From NCBI RefSeq assembly GCF_003987395.1, contig NZ_PIPT01000004.1, forward strand, positions 124,001-188,000: a stretch of 64,000 nt of DNA, in the 5' to 3' direction. The number at the start of each line of letters is the position of its first letter. The stretch's first letter is position 1. This document shows positions 1-7,325 of the stretch, one piece after another. The notes beneath the pieces were generated by a model that was given only the letters and a program-made list of their open reading frames with translations, was not told the DNA's origin and searched no databases. Made by a program: the position numbers and the translations under genes. Origin of the DNA: Pseudidiomarina aquimaris. Its GTDB lineage: Bacteria > Pseudomonadota > Gammaproteobacteria > Enterobacterales > Alteromonadaceae.

Positions 1-1939
1 CGTCGACTTTTGACAGCCAGCTCTCTAACACGACGGCTAAGGCCACCGGCTGGTCGTACTCAGCAGCAGTGACGCTGTCCTGCCAGTTGTTTAACTGCGT
101 CTGTAATTGCGCCAAAACCCACGCATCCTGATCGGTTTCGGCAGCAAAAAGACACTCCATCAAATCAGTCAGCTGTGCGCACCACTCTACCGGACGCAAT
201 TGTTGCAAGGTGAGTTCGAAAGCGCCATCGAGCACCCGCACGAGTTGCTGCAGCGCGCCTACGGCATTGGCCGCCAAACCGCCGACCTCAGGATACGGCT
301 CATCATCTAACCATGCGGTAGTTAAGCTGTCGGTGCGGCCCACCGCATAACCGAGCAACATCCGCCGCAAGCCGAACCACCAACTGTGTCGTCCCTCCGC
401 TGCAGGCAAACCTAGCTGTTCACGATGCTTGCCATGTAAGCCCCAACGTACGCCGGCCTCATGCAGCCATTGCTGCAGCTGCTCGACATCATTGCCGTTC
501 AGGCCAAAGCGCTTTTGTACCGCGGCGACCTGCAAAATATCGAGCATCTCGCTCGCCGTCGCGCGTTCGACATTGAGCTTCAGTACATACTCTAAGGCTA
601 ATAAAATCGGGTGTCGTTGCCGCATGCCCTGATCGGCGATAGTGAAAGGAATGCGGCGTGAATCGTCATAGCCATAGCGACCAAACACCGCTTGAATATG
701 CGGCGCATAGAGATCTACATCAGGCACCATGACGATGATGTCGCTCGGCTTTAATTCATCATGTTCAGCAAATAGTTGGAGCAAGCGGTCGTGCAGAACC
801 TCAACTTCGCGTTGCGGACTGTGACAGCTCACAAAACGCAATGAATCATCTTCGGGCAAGGCGGACCAATGCTCCCGCGTTTCGCCAATACTGCGCAGAT
901 GCAGCATATCGGATTGTAATTGGGCCAACTGTGACTGTGGTGCCTGCGCCTCTTCAAATAGGTCAAAGTTGAGCTTGGGAAAACGCTTCTGCTGCTCTTG
1001 GGTGCCATCAAAAGCATCCAACATACGAATGTAATCGCCGCCTTGTTTACCCCACGACGCTAACAGTGGATGTGTTTCAGTATGCAGATTATTGATATCC
1101 AACTCCGCCTGTCCAGGCTTGCGCTGCAAGCGTTTGCGTTTGATTTCACGCAATACATCGCGGCCTTCGATACTGTCCATCCAAAAGTGCTGACTCGGAT
1201 TGTGTACACAAAGCACCACCTGACAGCAATGTGCCAACGCATTTAGCACTTCTATCATTTGCTGCGGCAAACTCGATATACCAAAAACCACGACGCGTGG
1301 TGGTAGACCTGACGGACGCTGCGCCGGCGTTAAACTTTGCGCTTTGGCGACAAAACGCTGATGTAACTGCGCACGGTCACTCAAGCCATGCGCGCCAATG
1401 TCCGCGCGAATCAAGCGCCACAATACAGGCTGCCAGGCATTGGCCTCATCGACCGCAATGGCACCGCCTTCCGCCCAGTCTGCCAACCAATCAGCACGAT
1501 ACATTTGATATTGGTCATAAAGGTCCGCCAAACGCTCCGCTAATTGGTAGAGCTTGCGCTGCTCGGTATCGTTGCGCATGTAGTTGGCCAATGCGGCGAA
1601 TTCAGGGGCGTCGAGATGCTCGGGCAACAAGCGCAATAAACGCCAGGTAAGGCGGTCCTTATCAAAGGGCGAGTGCCGCGGTAAGTCGTTACCGAGGACC
1701 GCACGATAGGCCTGCCACTGAAACCGCGCGGGCAAGGTTACATCGACCATGGCGGCAATACCCAATGCTTCAGCCCAGTGTCGCTTGAGCCACTGGGCGA
1801 TACCGTTGGACTGCACCAGCACACATTCCGATTCGAGGGGGGCGAGAGGAGCAATCCTTGTCATCTCCACAACCAAGTTTGTCAGTTCCTCTAACTTATG
1901 GCTGTGGGCTACGATTAATCCTGCGCTTTGTTCACTCAT
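1..1939 (-). CDS. recC: RecC, exonuclease V gamma chain (5' part, runs off the window)
   Basis: RecC is the Chi-recognising, helicase-fold subunit of the RecBCD enzyme that processes DNA double-strand breaks for recombination. Reading leftwards from ATG at 1939 the frame stays open for 646 codons to the window edge. The N-terminus matches the E. coli RecC pattern: an LVQSNGIAQWL stretch near residue 41 (E. coli LVQSTGMAQWL), then a conserved LPARFQW, a KLYQLAERLADLYDQYQMYR segment and a W-L-A-D-W motif. E. coli RecC is about 1120 residues, so roughly 480 residues lie outside the window. recB and recD are expected further left but are not visible. The gene is divergent from the lipoprotein gene at 2051. 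Identification is by remembered family motifs and is firm. Confidence 0.93.
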   Translation of the reverse strand, partial: MSEQSAGLIVAHSHKLEELTNLVVEMTRIAPLAPLESECVLVQSNGIAQWLKRHWAEALGIAAMVDVTLPARFQWQAYRAVLGNDLPRHSPFDKDRLTWRLLRLLPEHLDAPEFAALANYMRNDTEQRKLYQLAERLADLYDQYQMYRADWLADWAEGGAIAVDEANAWQPVLWRLIRADIGAHGLSDRAQLHQRFVAKAQSLTPAQRPSGLPPRVVVFGISSLPQQMIEVLNALAHCCQVVLCVHNPSQHFWMDSIEGRDVLREIKRKRLQRKPGQAELDINNLHTETHPLLASWGKQGGDYIRMLDAFDGTQEQQKRFPKLNFDLFEEAQAPQSQLAQLQSDMLHLRSIGETREHWSALPEDDSLRFVSCHSPQREVEVLHDRLLQLFAEHDELKPSDIIVMVPDVDLYAPHIQAVFGRYGYDDSRRIPFTIADQGMRQRHPILLALEYVLKLNVERATASEMLDILQVAAVQKRFGLNGNDVEQLQQWLHEAGVRWGLHGKHREQLGLPAAEGRHSWWFGLRRMLLGYAVGRTDSLTTAWLDDEPYPEVGGLAANAVGALQQLVRVLDGAFELTLQQLRPVEWCAQLTDLMECLFAAETDQDAWVLAQLQTQLNNWQDSVTAAEYDQPVALAVVLESWLSKVD

Positions 1940-2050
1940 TTGCTATCCTCTCCATACATGTGGATCATCCTACCCAAACATGTAGCGGTAGGCTAGCAAG
2001 ATGGCGCGACATTTAACGTCGCACAGACGACATTCAATAGGGATGAGCAA

Positions 2051-2596
2051 ATGAAATTATCGAGCGCAATTTTCACGATTTCTATAGCCTTTGCAGTCAC
2101 CGGTTGTGCTACGGCGCCAGCGCCAGAGAGCAGCGCGTCCGCGCCAGTGGCAGTCTCGGCGACCGCGAGCGAAATCTATAATTTCTCACAACCGGCCCCG
2201 CAGCACCTTGCCGGCGGCCAACCGAAAAAGCATGAAATTGCCGCTTTGGCAACGAGTGGTGTTGACGCAGTCATTAACCTCCGCAGCCATGCTGAGATGC
2301 GCGATATTCACGAAGCAGAGTGGACCACCGCGAATCAAATGGCGTACTACCACATTCCGATTGCCGGCGCTGACGGCTTGACCAAAGAAAATGTGCAGAT
2401 TTTTCATGAAACCTTGCAGAACACCAGTGACGACACTGTCTTCATGCACTGCGCTAGTAGCAACCGGGTGGGCGCCATGATGGCCCTTCGCGCAGCGTGG
2501 TATCAAGGCGCAAGCACCGAAGAAGCTCTGGCGCTGGGTGAGCAGTACGGCATGACCAGTCTGCGTAAAAGAGTAGAAGAGCTGCTCAGCGAGTAA
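2051..2596 (+). CDS. Lipoprotein with DUF442 / phosphatase-like (CX4R) domain
   Basis: The first 20 residues form a lipoprotein signal with lipobox VTGC, followed by an Ala/Ser/Pro linker, so the mature protein is probably membrane anchored in the periplasm. The rest (about residues 40-181) resembles the DUF442/TIGR01244 family, a dual-specificity-phosphatase-like fold also fused to beta-lactamase-like hydrolases and sometimes called a sulfur transferase. The signature HCASSNRVGA near residue 133 has Cys followed by Arg five positions on (CX4R), one residue shorter than the CX5R loop of true phosphatases, as is usual for this family. The substrate is unknown. The start is preceded by a GGGATGAG ribosome site. 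It lies 74 bases upstream of trhO, also a Cys-loop enzyme, and may be cotranscribed with it. Confidence 0.75.
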   Translation: MKLSSAIFTISIAFAVTGCATAPAPESSASAPVAVSATASEIYNFSQPAPQHLAGGQPKKHEIAALATSGVDAVINLRSHAEMRDIHEAEWTTANQMAYYHIPIAGADGLTKENVQIFHETLQNTSDDTVFMHCASSNRVGAMMALRAAWYQGASTEEALALGEQYGMTSLRKRVEELLSE

Positions 2597-2670
2597 TTTT
2601 GTGCTAGACTGCGCGCGCAATTTTTGACCTCGGATTTGCGATCCGAATCGCCAAAAGAAGGAAGTAACAG

Positions 2671-3597
2671 ATGTATATTTGCGCCGCACTCTACAAGTTT
2701 GTGGAATTTAACGATTTTGAAGCCTTTCGCGAGCCACTCTACGACTGCATGGTCGAGAATGAAGTGAAAGGCACATTGCTACTCGCCCGCGAAGGTATCA
2801 ACGGTACCATTTGTGGCACCCGCGAAGGTATCGATAACGTCCTTGCGTTTATTCGTTCGCAAGAAGCCTTTGCCGACATCGAGCACAAAGAATCGCCTAG
2901 TGATACCCAAGCGTTTTACCGCACCAAAGTAAAACTGAAAAAAGAAATCGTCACCATGGGCATCGACTGGGTTGACCCGAAAAATGTGGTCGGTACTTAT
3001 GTTGACCCGCAAGAGTGGAACGATCTCATTCGTGATCCTGAAGTGCTGCTGATTGATACCCGTAACGACTACGAATATGCCGTGGGTACATTCGAAGGCG
3101 CGATTAATCCGCACACCGAAACCTTCCGTGAATTTCCGCAGTACGTGAAAGATCATCTTGACCCTGAAAAACATAAAAAGGTCGCGATGTTTTGTACCGG
3201 TGGTATTCGCTGCGAAAAATCGACTGCCTACTTAAAATCACTAGGTTTTAACGACGTCTACCATTTGAAAGGCGGCATTTTAAAGTACCTTGAAGAAGTG
3301 CCTGAAGATGATTCGACCTGGCAAGGCGATTGTTTTGTCTTTGATCAGCGCGTGACGGTGCGTCATGGTCTTGAGCAAGGTGAGTACGACCAATGCTACG
3401 CCTGCCGTATGCCGATTAAGGAAGCAGAGAAGCAATCTGAACACTACCAAAAAGGTGTTAGCTGCCCACACTGCTATGACAAAACCACAGCTGAGCAAAA
3501 ACAGCGCTTTGCTGAACGCGAAAAGCAAATTCAGCTCGCCAAGCAACGTGGCGAACAGCATATTCGCGATGGAAAGGTCGAAGAAAAATCGATTTAA
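2671..3597 (+). CDS. trhO: TrhO (YceA), tRNA uridine-34 hydroxylase, rhodanese fold
   Basis: TrhO catalyses oxygen-dependent hydroxylation of uridine 34 in tRNA, the first step toward 5-methoxy- or 5-oxyacetyl-uridine in the wobble position. At 308 residues it has the family layout: an N-terminal alpha/beta domain with the REGINGTI motif (residues about 40-47), a rhodanese domain (about 120-220) with [10 protein letters not shown] and the active loop [12 protein letters not shown] holding Cys175 and a second Cys at 181, and a C-terminal segment with paired cysteines (CYACRMP and CPHC) that looks metal binding. A charged Lys/Glu tail follows. The start is supported by an AGAAGGAAG ribosome site. 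A short hairpin (TCGGAT/ATCCGA, 2630-2646) lies in its leader. Confidence 0.93.
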   Translation: MYICAALYKFVEFNDFEAFREPLYDCMVENEVKGTLLLAREGINGTICGTREGIDNVLAFIRSQEAFADIEHKESPSDTQAFYRTKVKLKKEIVTMGIDWVDPKNVVGTYVDPQEWNDLIRDPEVLLIDTRNDYEYAVGTFEGAINPHTETFREFPQYVKDHLDPEKHKKVAMFCTGGIRCEKSTAYLKSLGFNDVYHLKGGILKYLEEVPEDDSTWQGDCFVFDQRVTVRHGLEQGEYDQCYACRMPIKEAEKQSEHYQKGVSCPHCYDKTTAEQKQRFAEREKQIQLAKQRGEQHIRDGKVEEKSI

Positions 3598-3638
3598 GCA
3601 ATCGCTAAACTAAACTTCTCGTTGGCGCTTGAAAAGGT

Positions 3639-3651
3639 CTATACTGACCTT
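3639..3651 (+). promoter_or_regulatory. Candidate extended -10 (RpoS-like) and palindrome upstream of dps
   Basis: The sequence CTATACT (3639-3645) matches the extended -10 favoured by the stationary-phase sigma factor RpoS, which drives dps in E. coli. It sits inside a palindrome, AAGGTC (3634-3639) spaced by six bases from GACCTT (3646-3651). A second, wider inverted repeat flanks it: CGCTTGAAAA (3626-3635) and TTTTCAAGCG (3687-3696). No good -35 is visible. The sequence is seen directly; the sigma factor and any bound regulator are inference. Confidence 0.4.
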
Positions 3652-3715
3652 ATGTAATTAATAATAAGATCAAGTTTTTAGACTTATTTTCAAGCGTTCC
3701 AACAAGGAGTCTGCA

Positions 3716-4192
3716 ATGCAACAGTTAAATGTTATTGGTTTAGACCATCATCATGCCGAGCAGCTTGGCGAAAAGCTGAATAACCTACTCGCCAACTATC
3801 AAATCTTCTACATGAACGTGCGTGGCTTTCATTGGAACATTAAAGGCCAAGAGTTTTTTGAGCTGCACGCTAAATTTGAAGAAACCTACAACGACTTGCT
3901 AATGAAGGTCGATGAAATCGCTGAACGTATCCTGACCTTGGGTCAGCGCCCATTGCATGCTTATTCGACCTATATCAAGAGCAGCGAGATCCAAGAAGCC
4001 AAGGATATTCACGACGGCAAGGCTTGCGTACGAGAAATTCTGGATAGCTACCGCGTGACCATTCGCTTGCAACGCGAGCTACTCGACCTAGCGGGTGATG
4101 CCGGCGATGAAGGTACTTCAGCGCTTATGAGCGACTACATCAAAGAGCAAGAGAAAACAGCTTGGATGCTGACTTCATACCTAGGTTCTTAA
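3716..4192 (+). CDS. dps: Dps-family DNA-binding ferritin
   Basis: Dps proteins form 12-subunit shells that oxidise and store iron using hydrogen peroxide and can protect DNA in starvation or oxidative stress. The 158-residue protein has the four-helix ferritin-like core. The family signature is clear: NVRGFHWNIKG with His39 as the first ferroxidase ligand, then FFELHAKFEETYNDLLMKVDEIAER carrying the acidic ligands near residues 50-70. The N-terminus is short and not lysine-rich, so direct DNA binding is uncertain. It is a single-gene unit: its own candidate stress promoter lies upstream, an AAGGAG ribosome site precedes the start and a strong terminator follows at 4219-4251. Confidence 0.9.
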   Translation: MQQLNVIGLDHHHAEQLGEKLNNLLANYQIFYMNVRGFHWNIKGQEFFELHAKFEETYNDLLMKVDEIAERILTLGQRPLHAYSTYIKSSEIQEAKDIHDGKACVREILDSYRVTIRLQRELLDLAGDAGDEGTSALMSDYIKEQEKTAWMLTSYLGS

Positions 4193-4218
4193 TAAATAGG
4201 TGCTTAATTTTAGTAAAG

Positions 4219-4253
4219 AAAACCCAGTGTAATTGTATTGCACTGGGTTTTTG
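4219..4253 (+). terminator. Rho-independent terminator after dps
   Basis: AAAACCCAGTG (4219-4229) pairs with CACTGGGTTTT (4241-4251) around an 11-base loop and ends in a T-run. The A-run on the left side means it could also act in the reverse direction. Confidence 0.85.
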
Positions 4254-4305
4254 CTATGCTGAATTCAGCAGTACCTAAACACAAAAATAACTAAAGGAAG
4301 GTTTC

Positions 4306-4503
4306 ATGAACAAAGTCATCGGAATTATCTTACTTGTGGTTGGTATTATCTTGTTGTACTTCGGCTACGAAGCTTACAACTCGCCAGCATCAGAGATTTC
4401 TAATGCGGTCACGGGCGAACCAACAGATAACGCAATGTGGTATCTAATCGGTGGCGCTATTGCCGTGATTGTTGGACTTTACGGTGTCGTTCGCGGTAAA
4501 TAA
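4306..4503 (+). CDS. Small membrane protein, DUF3185 family
   Basis: This 65-residue protein has two hydrophobic helices (about residues 3-21 and 44-61) joined by a short polar stretch that contains the SNAVTGEPTDNAMWYLIGG pattern typical of DUF3185. Members are common in marine gammaproteobacteria; the function is not known. An AAAGGAAGG ribosome site supports the start. It stands alone between the dps terminator and a bidirectional terminator, so it must have its own promoter, for which I see no convincing match in the 50 bases upstream. I do not propose a role. Confidence 0.75.
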   Translation: MNKVIGIILLVVGIILLYFGYEAYNSPASEISNAVTGEPTDNAMWYLIGGAIAVIVGLYGVVRGK

Positions 4504-4525
4504 GCACTTTACGAAAAGAGCAATT

Positions 4526-4558
4526 AAAGAGCCAACGCCATACCAGCGTTGGCTCTTT
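4526..4558. terminator. Bidirectional terminator between DUF3185 gene and MFS gene
   Basis: AAAGAGCCAACGC (4526-4538) and GCGTTGGCTCTTT (4546-4558) form a perfect 13-bp stem with a 7-base loop, A-rich on one side and T-rich on the other. It serves both convergent genes. Confidence 0.88.
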
Positions 4559-4563
4559 TCGTT

Positions 4564-5907
4564 CTAGTCTTGCTGCACATTTGGCAGGGTCAACGCGCGT
4601 AATCCTGCGACACTCCCCAGCACTATAAGCAACAGCATCACCGCCTCAACGCCGGCATAAGCGTCCACCGCACCGAGTACAATACCCAGCAATAACACGA
4701 GACCAATAACGGTATTTGATACTGCCGTGAATTCGGCACGATTATCTTGCGTTGCCATATCAACTAAATAGGTCTTACGACCCACACGTGCACCGTGATG
4801 CGCCACCGCCGCGACAAAGATTAACAGACCGCCCAGCCATTGTTGCGCCAACCAGTCGCTCGCCAGCGTGTAAAATGCCAGCGCGACTGCCATGACCGCC
4901 ACGGCAATAAAGGCCGCTGCCGCCATGACATGGTGACTTGCTGAGTCGGACCAACGCCCCCAAAAACGCCCCGCCAGCATACCAGCGATACCACTTGCCA
5001 ACATAAGTCCACCCAAGCTGGTAAGACTGCCCTCACCACTGCGTTGTATCATCACCACAATGTAAGGAATGGCAAACGCTGATGAGACCAACAGCGCGCG
5101 CGTTAGAACAAAGCTGCCAAACTGCTTGTCTTGCCATAACAAGCGAATCGATTTCAGTGCTTCGATAAGCGCATTGCCACCGCCTTCGGTGGCGCCCGGC
5201 ACTTCAGGAACTTGCGCATAGGTGAGCGCTGCGGCAAACCACAGTACTGCGGCAACACCTAGCAGCCCAACAAAAACAAGGGTATTCCCTTCGCTCACAG
5301 TGGTACCGAACAAACTCGGCGCAAACAGCACAACAAGCGCCGTACCGACCGATAAAAAGCCTGCAATGGAGGCTGCCAAGCCCGACAATCGCCCGCGCCG
5401 CGTTTTCGAAATGGTTTTGCCCTGGACATCTTTAATCGACACCGAACATACACCACGTGCGATGCTAAACACGGTGAGCAAGGCTACCACGGCCCAGCCC
5501 AACGCGCTGCCGTGCAACGCAAGTACGCTGAACAACATGCCCACCAATGCTACGGCTTGACCGATGCTGCCGGCCACCCAAAACCATTTACGTATCGGCG
5601 TTTCGCGCAGTTGTTGCGCAATAATCAGTTGTGGCAGTAAAGCCAATGATTCGCGCAGCGGTACCAGCGCACTAATAAACGCCGAAGGCGCACCGAGTGA
5701 CGTTAAGATCCAAGGTAATACCAACCGCGCGCTCACCAACGAGTCACCCAGTTTCGTCATGCTCAGCGCAATAAGATGGGCAATAAAAGCTTGAGGTTGG
5801 TCGTTACAGGCAGAATCTGGAATATCCTTACAAACGCGCGCATCTTCGTCCTCAGCAAGATAACCGTAGAGTTTCTCTGTTAGTTCTTGCGACCGCTGCG
5901 TAGTCAT
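4564..5907 (-). CDS. MFS transporter, possibly last gene of the thiamine operon
   Basis: A 447-residue inner-membrane protein with about 12 predicted hydrophobic helices starting near residue 45 after a hydrophilic N-terminal segment. Glycine-rich helices and the short basic loop SKTRRGRLSGL between helices fit the major facilitator superfamily; the long soluble N-terminus with CKDIPDSAC is unusual. I cannot assign a substrate from sequence. It starts 9 bases after the stop of the kinase gene and lies on the same strand downstream of a TPP riboswitch, so it is probably cotranscribed with thiamine uptake genes; a role in moving thiamine or its precursors or breakdown products is inference from position only. 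Confidence 0.7.
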   Translation of the reverse strand: MTTQRSQELTEKLYGYLAEDEDARVCKDIPDSACNDQPQAFIAHLIALSMTKLGDSLVSARLVLPWILTSLGAPSAFISALVPLRESLALLPQLIIAQQLRETPIRKWFWVAGSIGQAVALVGMLFSVLALHGSALGWAVVALLTVFSIARGVCSVSIKDVQGKTISKTRRGRLSGLAASIAGFLSVGTALVVLFAPSLFGTTVSEGNTLVFVGLLGVAAVLWFAAALTYAQVPEVPGATEGGGNALIEALKSIRLLWQDKQFGSFVLTRALLVSSAFAIPYIVVMIQRSGEGSLTSLGGLMLASGIAGMLAGRFWGRWSDSASHHVMAAAAFIAVAVMAVALAFYTLASDWLAQQWLGGLLIFVAAVAHHGARVGRKTYLVDMATQDNRAEFTAVSNTVIGLVLLLGIVLGAVDAYAGVEAVMLLLIVLGSVAGLRALTLPNVQQD

Positions 5908-5916
5908 TCGCTGTCC

Positions 5917-6699
5917 TTATTCGTTAATGCGTTGCAGGTGATGATGTAATTCGTACCAAAGCTGATTCACGACCGCAACCAACTCGCGCCAATTCTCCAA
6001 AGTATCGCGATGCACCTGAAAACCCGCACTGGCCTCATAAGCATTAATAAAGGCCGTGCGTTGCGGAAGTTCTAATTCATTGGCAGCCATCGCATTGGCC
6101 AAGTCAAAATAGCGCTCGCCTATACCGGAATACTCCCAGTCAATAACGCGCGGTGTTGGAGCAAGGAAAACGTGATGTAAGGCAAGATCGTTGTGGCAAA
6201 ACACCGGGTGTGAAGCAAAGCTATCGATCAGTTTGCGAAAGCCACGCAGGCGACTCTCAAATTGTTTGGCGTGGTCACGATCAAACTCAGCAAGCTGTTG
6301 GCAGTAACGCGCAAGGCGTTCGCGCAACGACCACACCGGCGCGTTTACCGTCACCCGATGAATATGCGCTGCCAGCTCTGCAAGCTCGCGTAACTTATCC
6401 GCCATGGGTATATCAGCATGGGCAAGGTCTGGCTCTTCTAAATAGCTTTGCAGCACCAAGCCTTGCGCCGCGTCGTAATGCAAAACTTCGGGTGCCAACT
6501 GCTGCTCGGCGAGTTGCCGTTGCACCGACACTTCTTGATCGCGGTCGAGGCCGTAGGGGTGATCAAAGCGAAATTGCTTCAAGATATAAGTAGTTTTGGT
6601 GGTCGTAATTTTATAAACGTTATTGGCGACGCCTCGCAATAGCGGCTCGGCTTTGATAACGCCGTGTATTGGAAGACTATCTAACCATTGCTGCTGCAT
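5917..6699 (-). CDS. APH-fold small-molecule kinase, probably thiamine kinase-like
   Basis: The protein (about 260 residues) belongs to the aminoglycoside phosphotransferase/choline kinase fold. It shows an N-terminal lobe with the ATP-binding lysine in TTYILKQFRFD, the catalytic loop CHNDLALHHVF and the metal-binding VIDWEYSG. E. coli ThiK has the same architecture. Because the gene follows a PnuC-type permease and a TonB receptor under a TPP riboswitch, phosphorylation of imported thiamine (metabolic trapping) is the likely reaction; this is inference from context. Start: GTG at 6735 and ATG at 6729 are also in frame; I prefer ATG 6699 because it gives the smallest overlap (19 bases) with the permease and begins MQQQWLDSLP. 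Confidence 0.72.
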   Translation of the reverse strand: MQQQWLDSLPIHGVIKAEPLLRGVANNVYKITTTKTTYILKQFRFDHPYGLDRDQEVSVQRQLAEQQLAPEVLHYDAAQGLVLQSYLEEPDLAHADIPMADKLRELAELAAHIHRVTVNAPVWSLRERLARYCQQLAEFDRDHAKQFESRLRGFRKLIDSFASHPVFCHNDLALHHVFLAPTPRVIDWEYSGIGERYFDLANAMAANELELPQRTAFINAYEASAGFQVHRDTLENWRELVAVVNQLWYELHHHLQRINE

Positions 6700-7304
6700 T
6701 GTTGCTGTTCCGTCCTTGCTGTTTGCCATTGCCACATCGCATAAACTACCAGTATAAGATATACGAAATAAAGTGCCCCTGTGATCACAAAGCCTTTGCT
6801 GGCATACAGATACACATAAACACCATCAATGACGAGCCAATACCACCAATTGGCGAATTGCTTTCGGGTCAACAGCCAGGTTGCGAACAAAGAGAATACC
6901 GTGGTGTAGCTGTCGAGCCAAACTGCATCGGCTGAGGTATAGCGTTCGAGTAACAGCGCAATGGCGCCGGCTGCGAGTGCGAGTGCAACCAGCCATTGCA
7001 AATGCCAGCGAACCGACAACTCAGCGACATTACTTGCCGCTTTTCGCCCGGCACCATAACGCCATTGCCACCATCCATAGCCGGCTAGCAGCACATAAAT
7101 CAGCTGCAATACCGTCTCCATGTAGAGCTGCGCATGCCACATGAGAAAAGTGTAAATGCTGCAACTGACCGCGGCAGCATACCAACACCACAATGACTGA
7201 TGCGCAGCCAACACCAAATAGACCACCGCCAACACAACAGCTGTCCACTCCAACCAAGAAGTGGCCGCGATCTGCTCGACGATTGTGTGCAAGAGTTCTG
7301 TCAT
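6681..7304 (-). CDS. pnuT: PnuC-family transporter, probably thiamine permease PnuT
   Basis: A 207-residue inner-membrane protein of the PnuC (SWEET-like) family. It shows about seven hydrophobic segments and the family features W-x-x-Y near residue 40, LYMETVLQLIYVLLAGYGWWQW around residue 70 and FANWWYWLVIDGVYVYLYASKG around residues 145-165. PnuC proteins import vitamin precursors by facilitated diffusion; nicotinamide riboside is the classic substrate, but members located under TPP riboswitches (PnuT) carry thiamine. The riboswitch at 9530-9645 and the TonB receptor immediately upstream (21 bases apart) point to thiamine here. The downstream kinase overlaps its end, which is typical of permease-kinase trapping. 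Confidence 0.85.
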   Translation of the reverse strand: MTELLHTIVEQIAATSWLEWTAVVLAVVYLVLAAHQSLWCWYAAAVSCSIYTFLMWHAQLYMETVLQLIYVLLAGYGWWQWRYGAGRKAASNVAELSVRWHLQWLVALALAAGAIALLLERYTSADAVWLDSYTTVFSLFATWLLTRKQFANWWYWLVIDGVYVYLYASKGFVITGALYFVYLILVVYAMWQWQTARTEQQQCSSNG

Positions 7305-7325
7305 TGCGGTGGTCCTTAGTTGTGC

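Noticed and set aside
1231-1650. 139-codon plus-strand open frame
   Set aside because: It lies wholly inside recC on the opposite strand; recC has clear family similarity and this frame has none.
2186-2689. 167-codon minus-strand open frame
   Set aside because: Antisense shadow of the DUF442 lipoprotein gene and trhO start; no recognisable domain or ribosome site.
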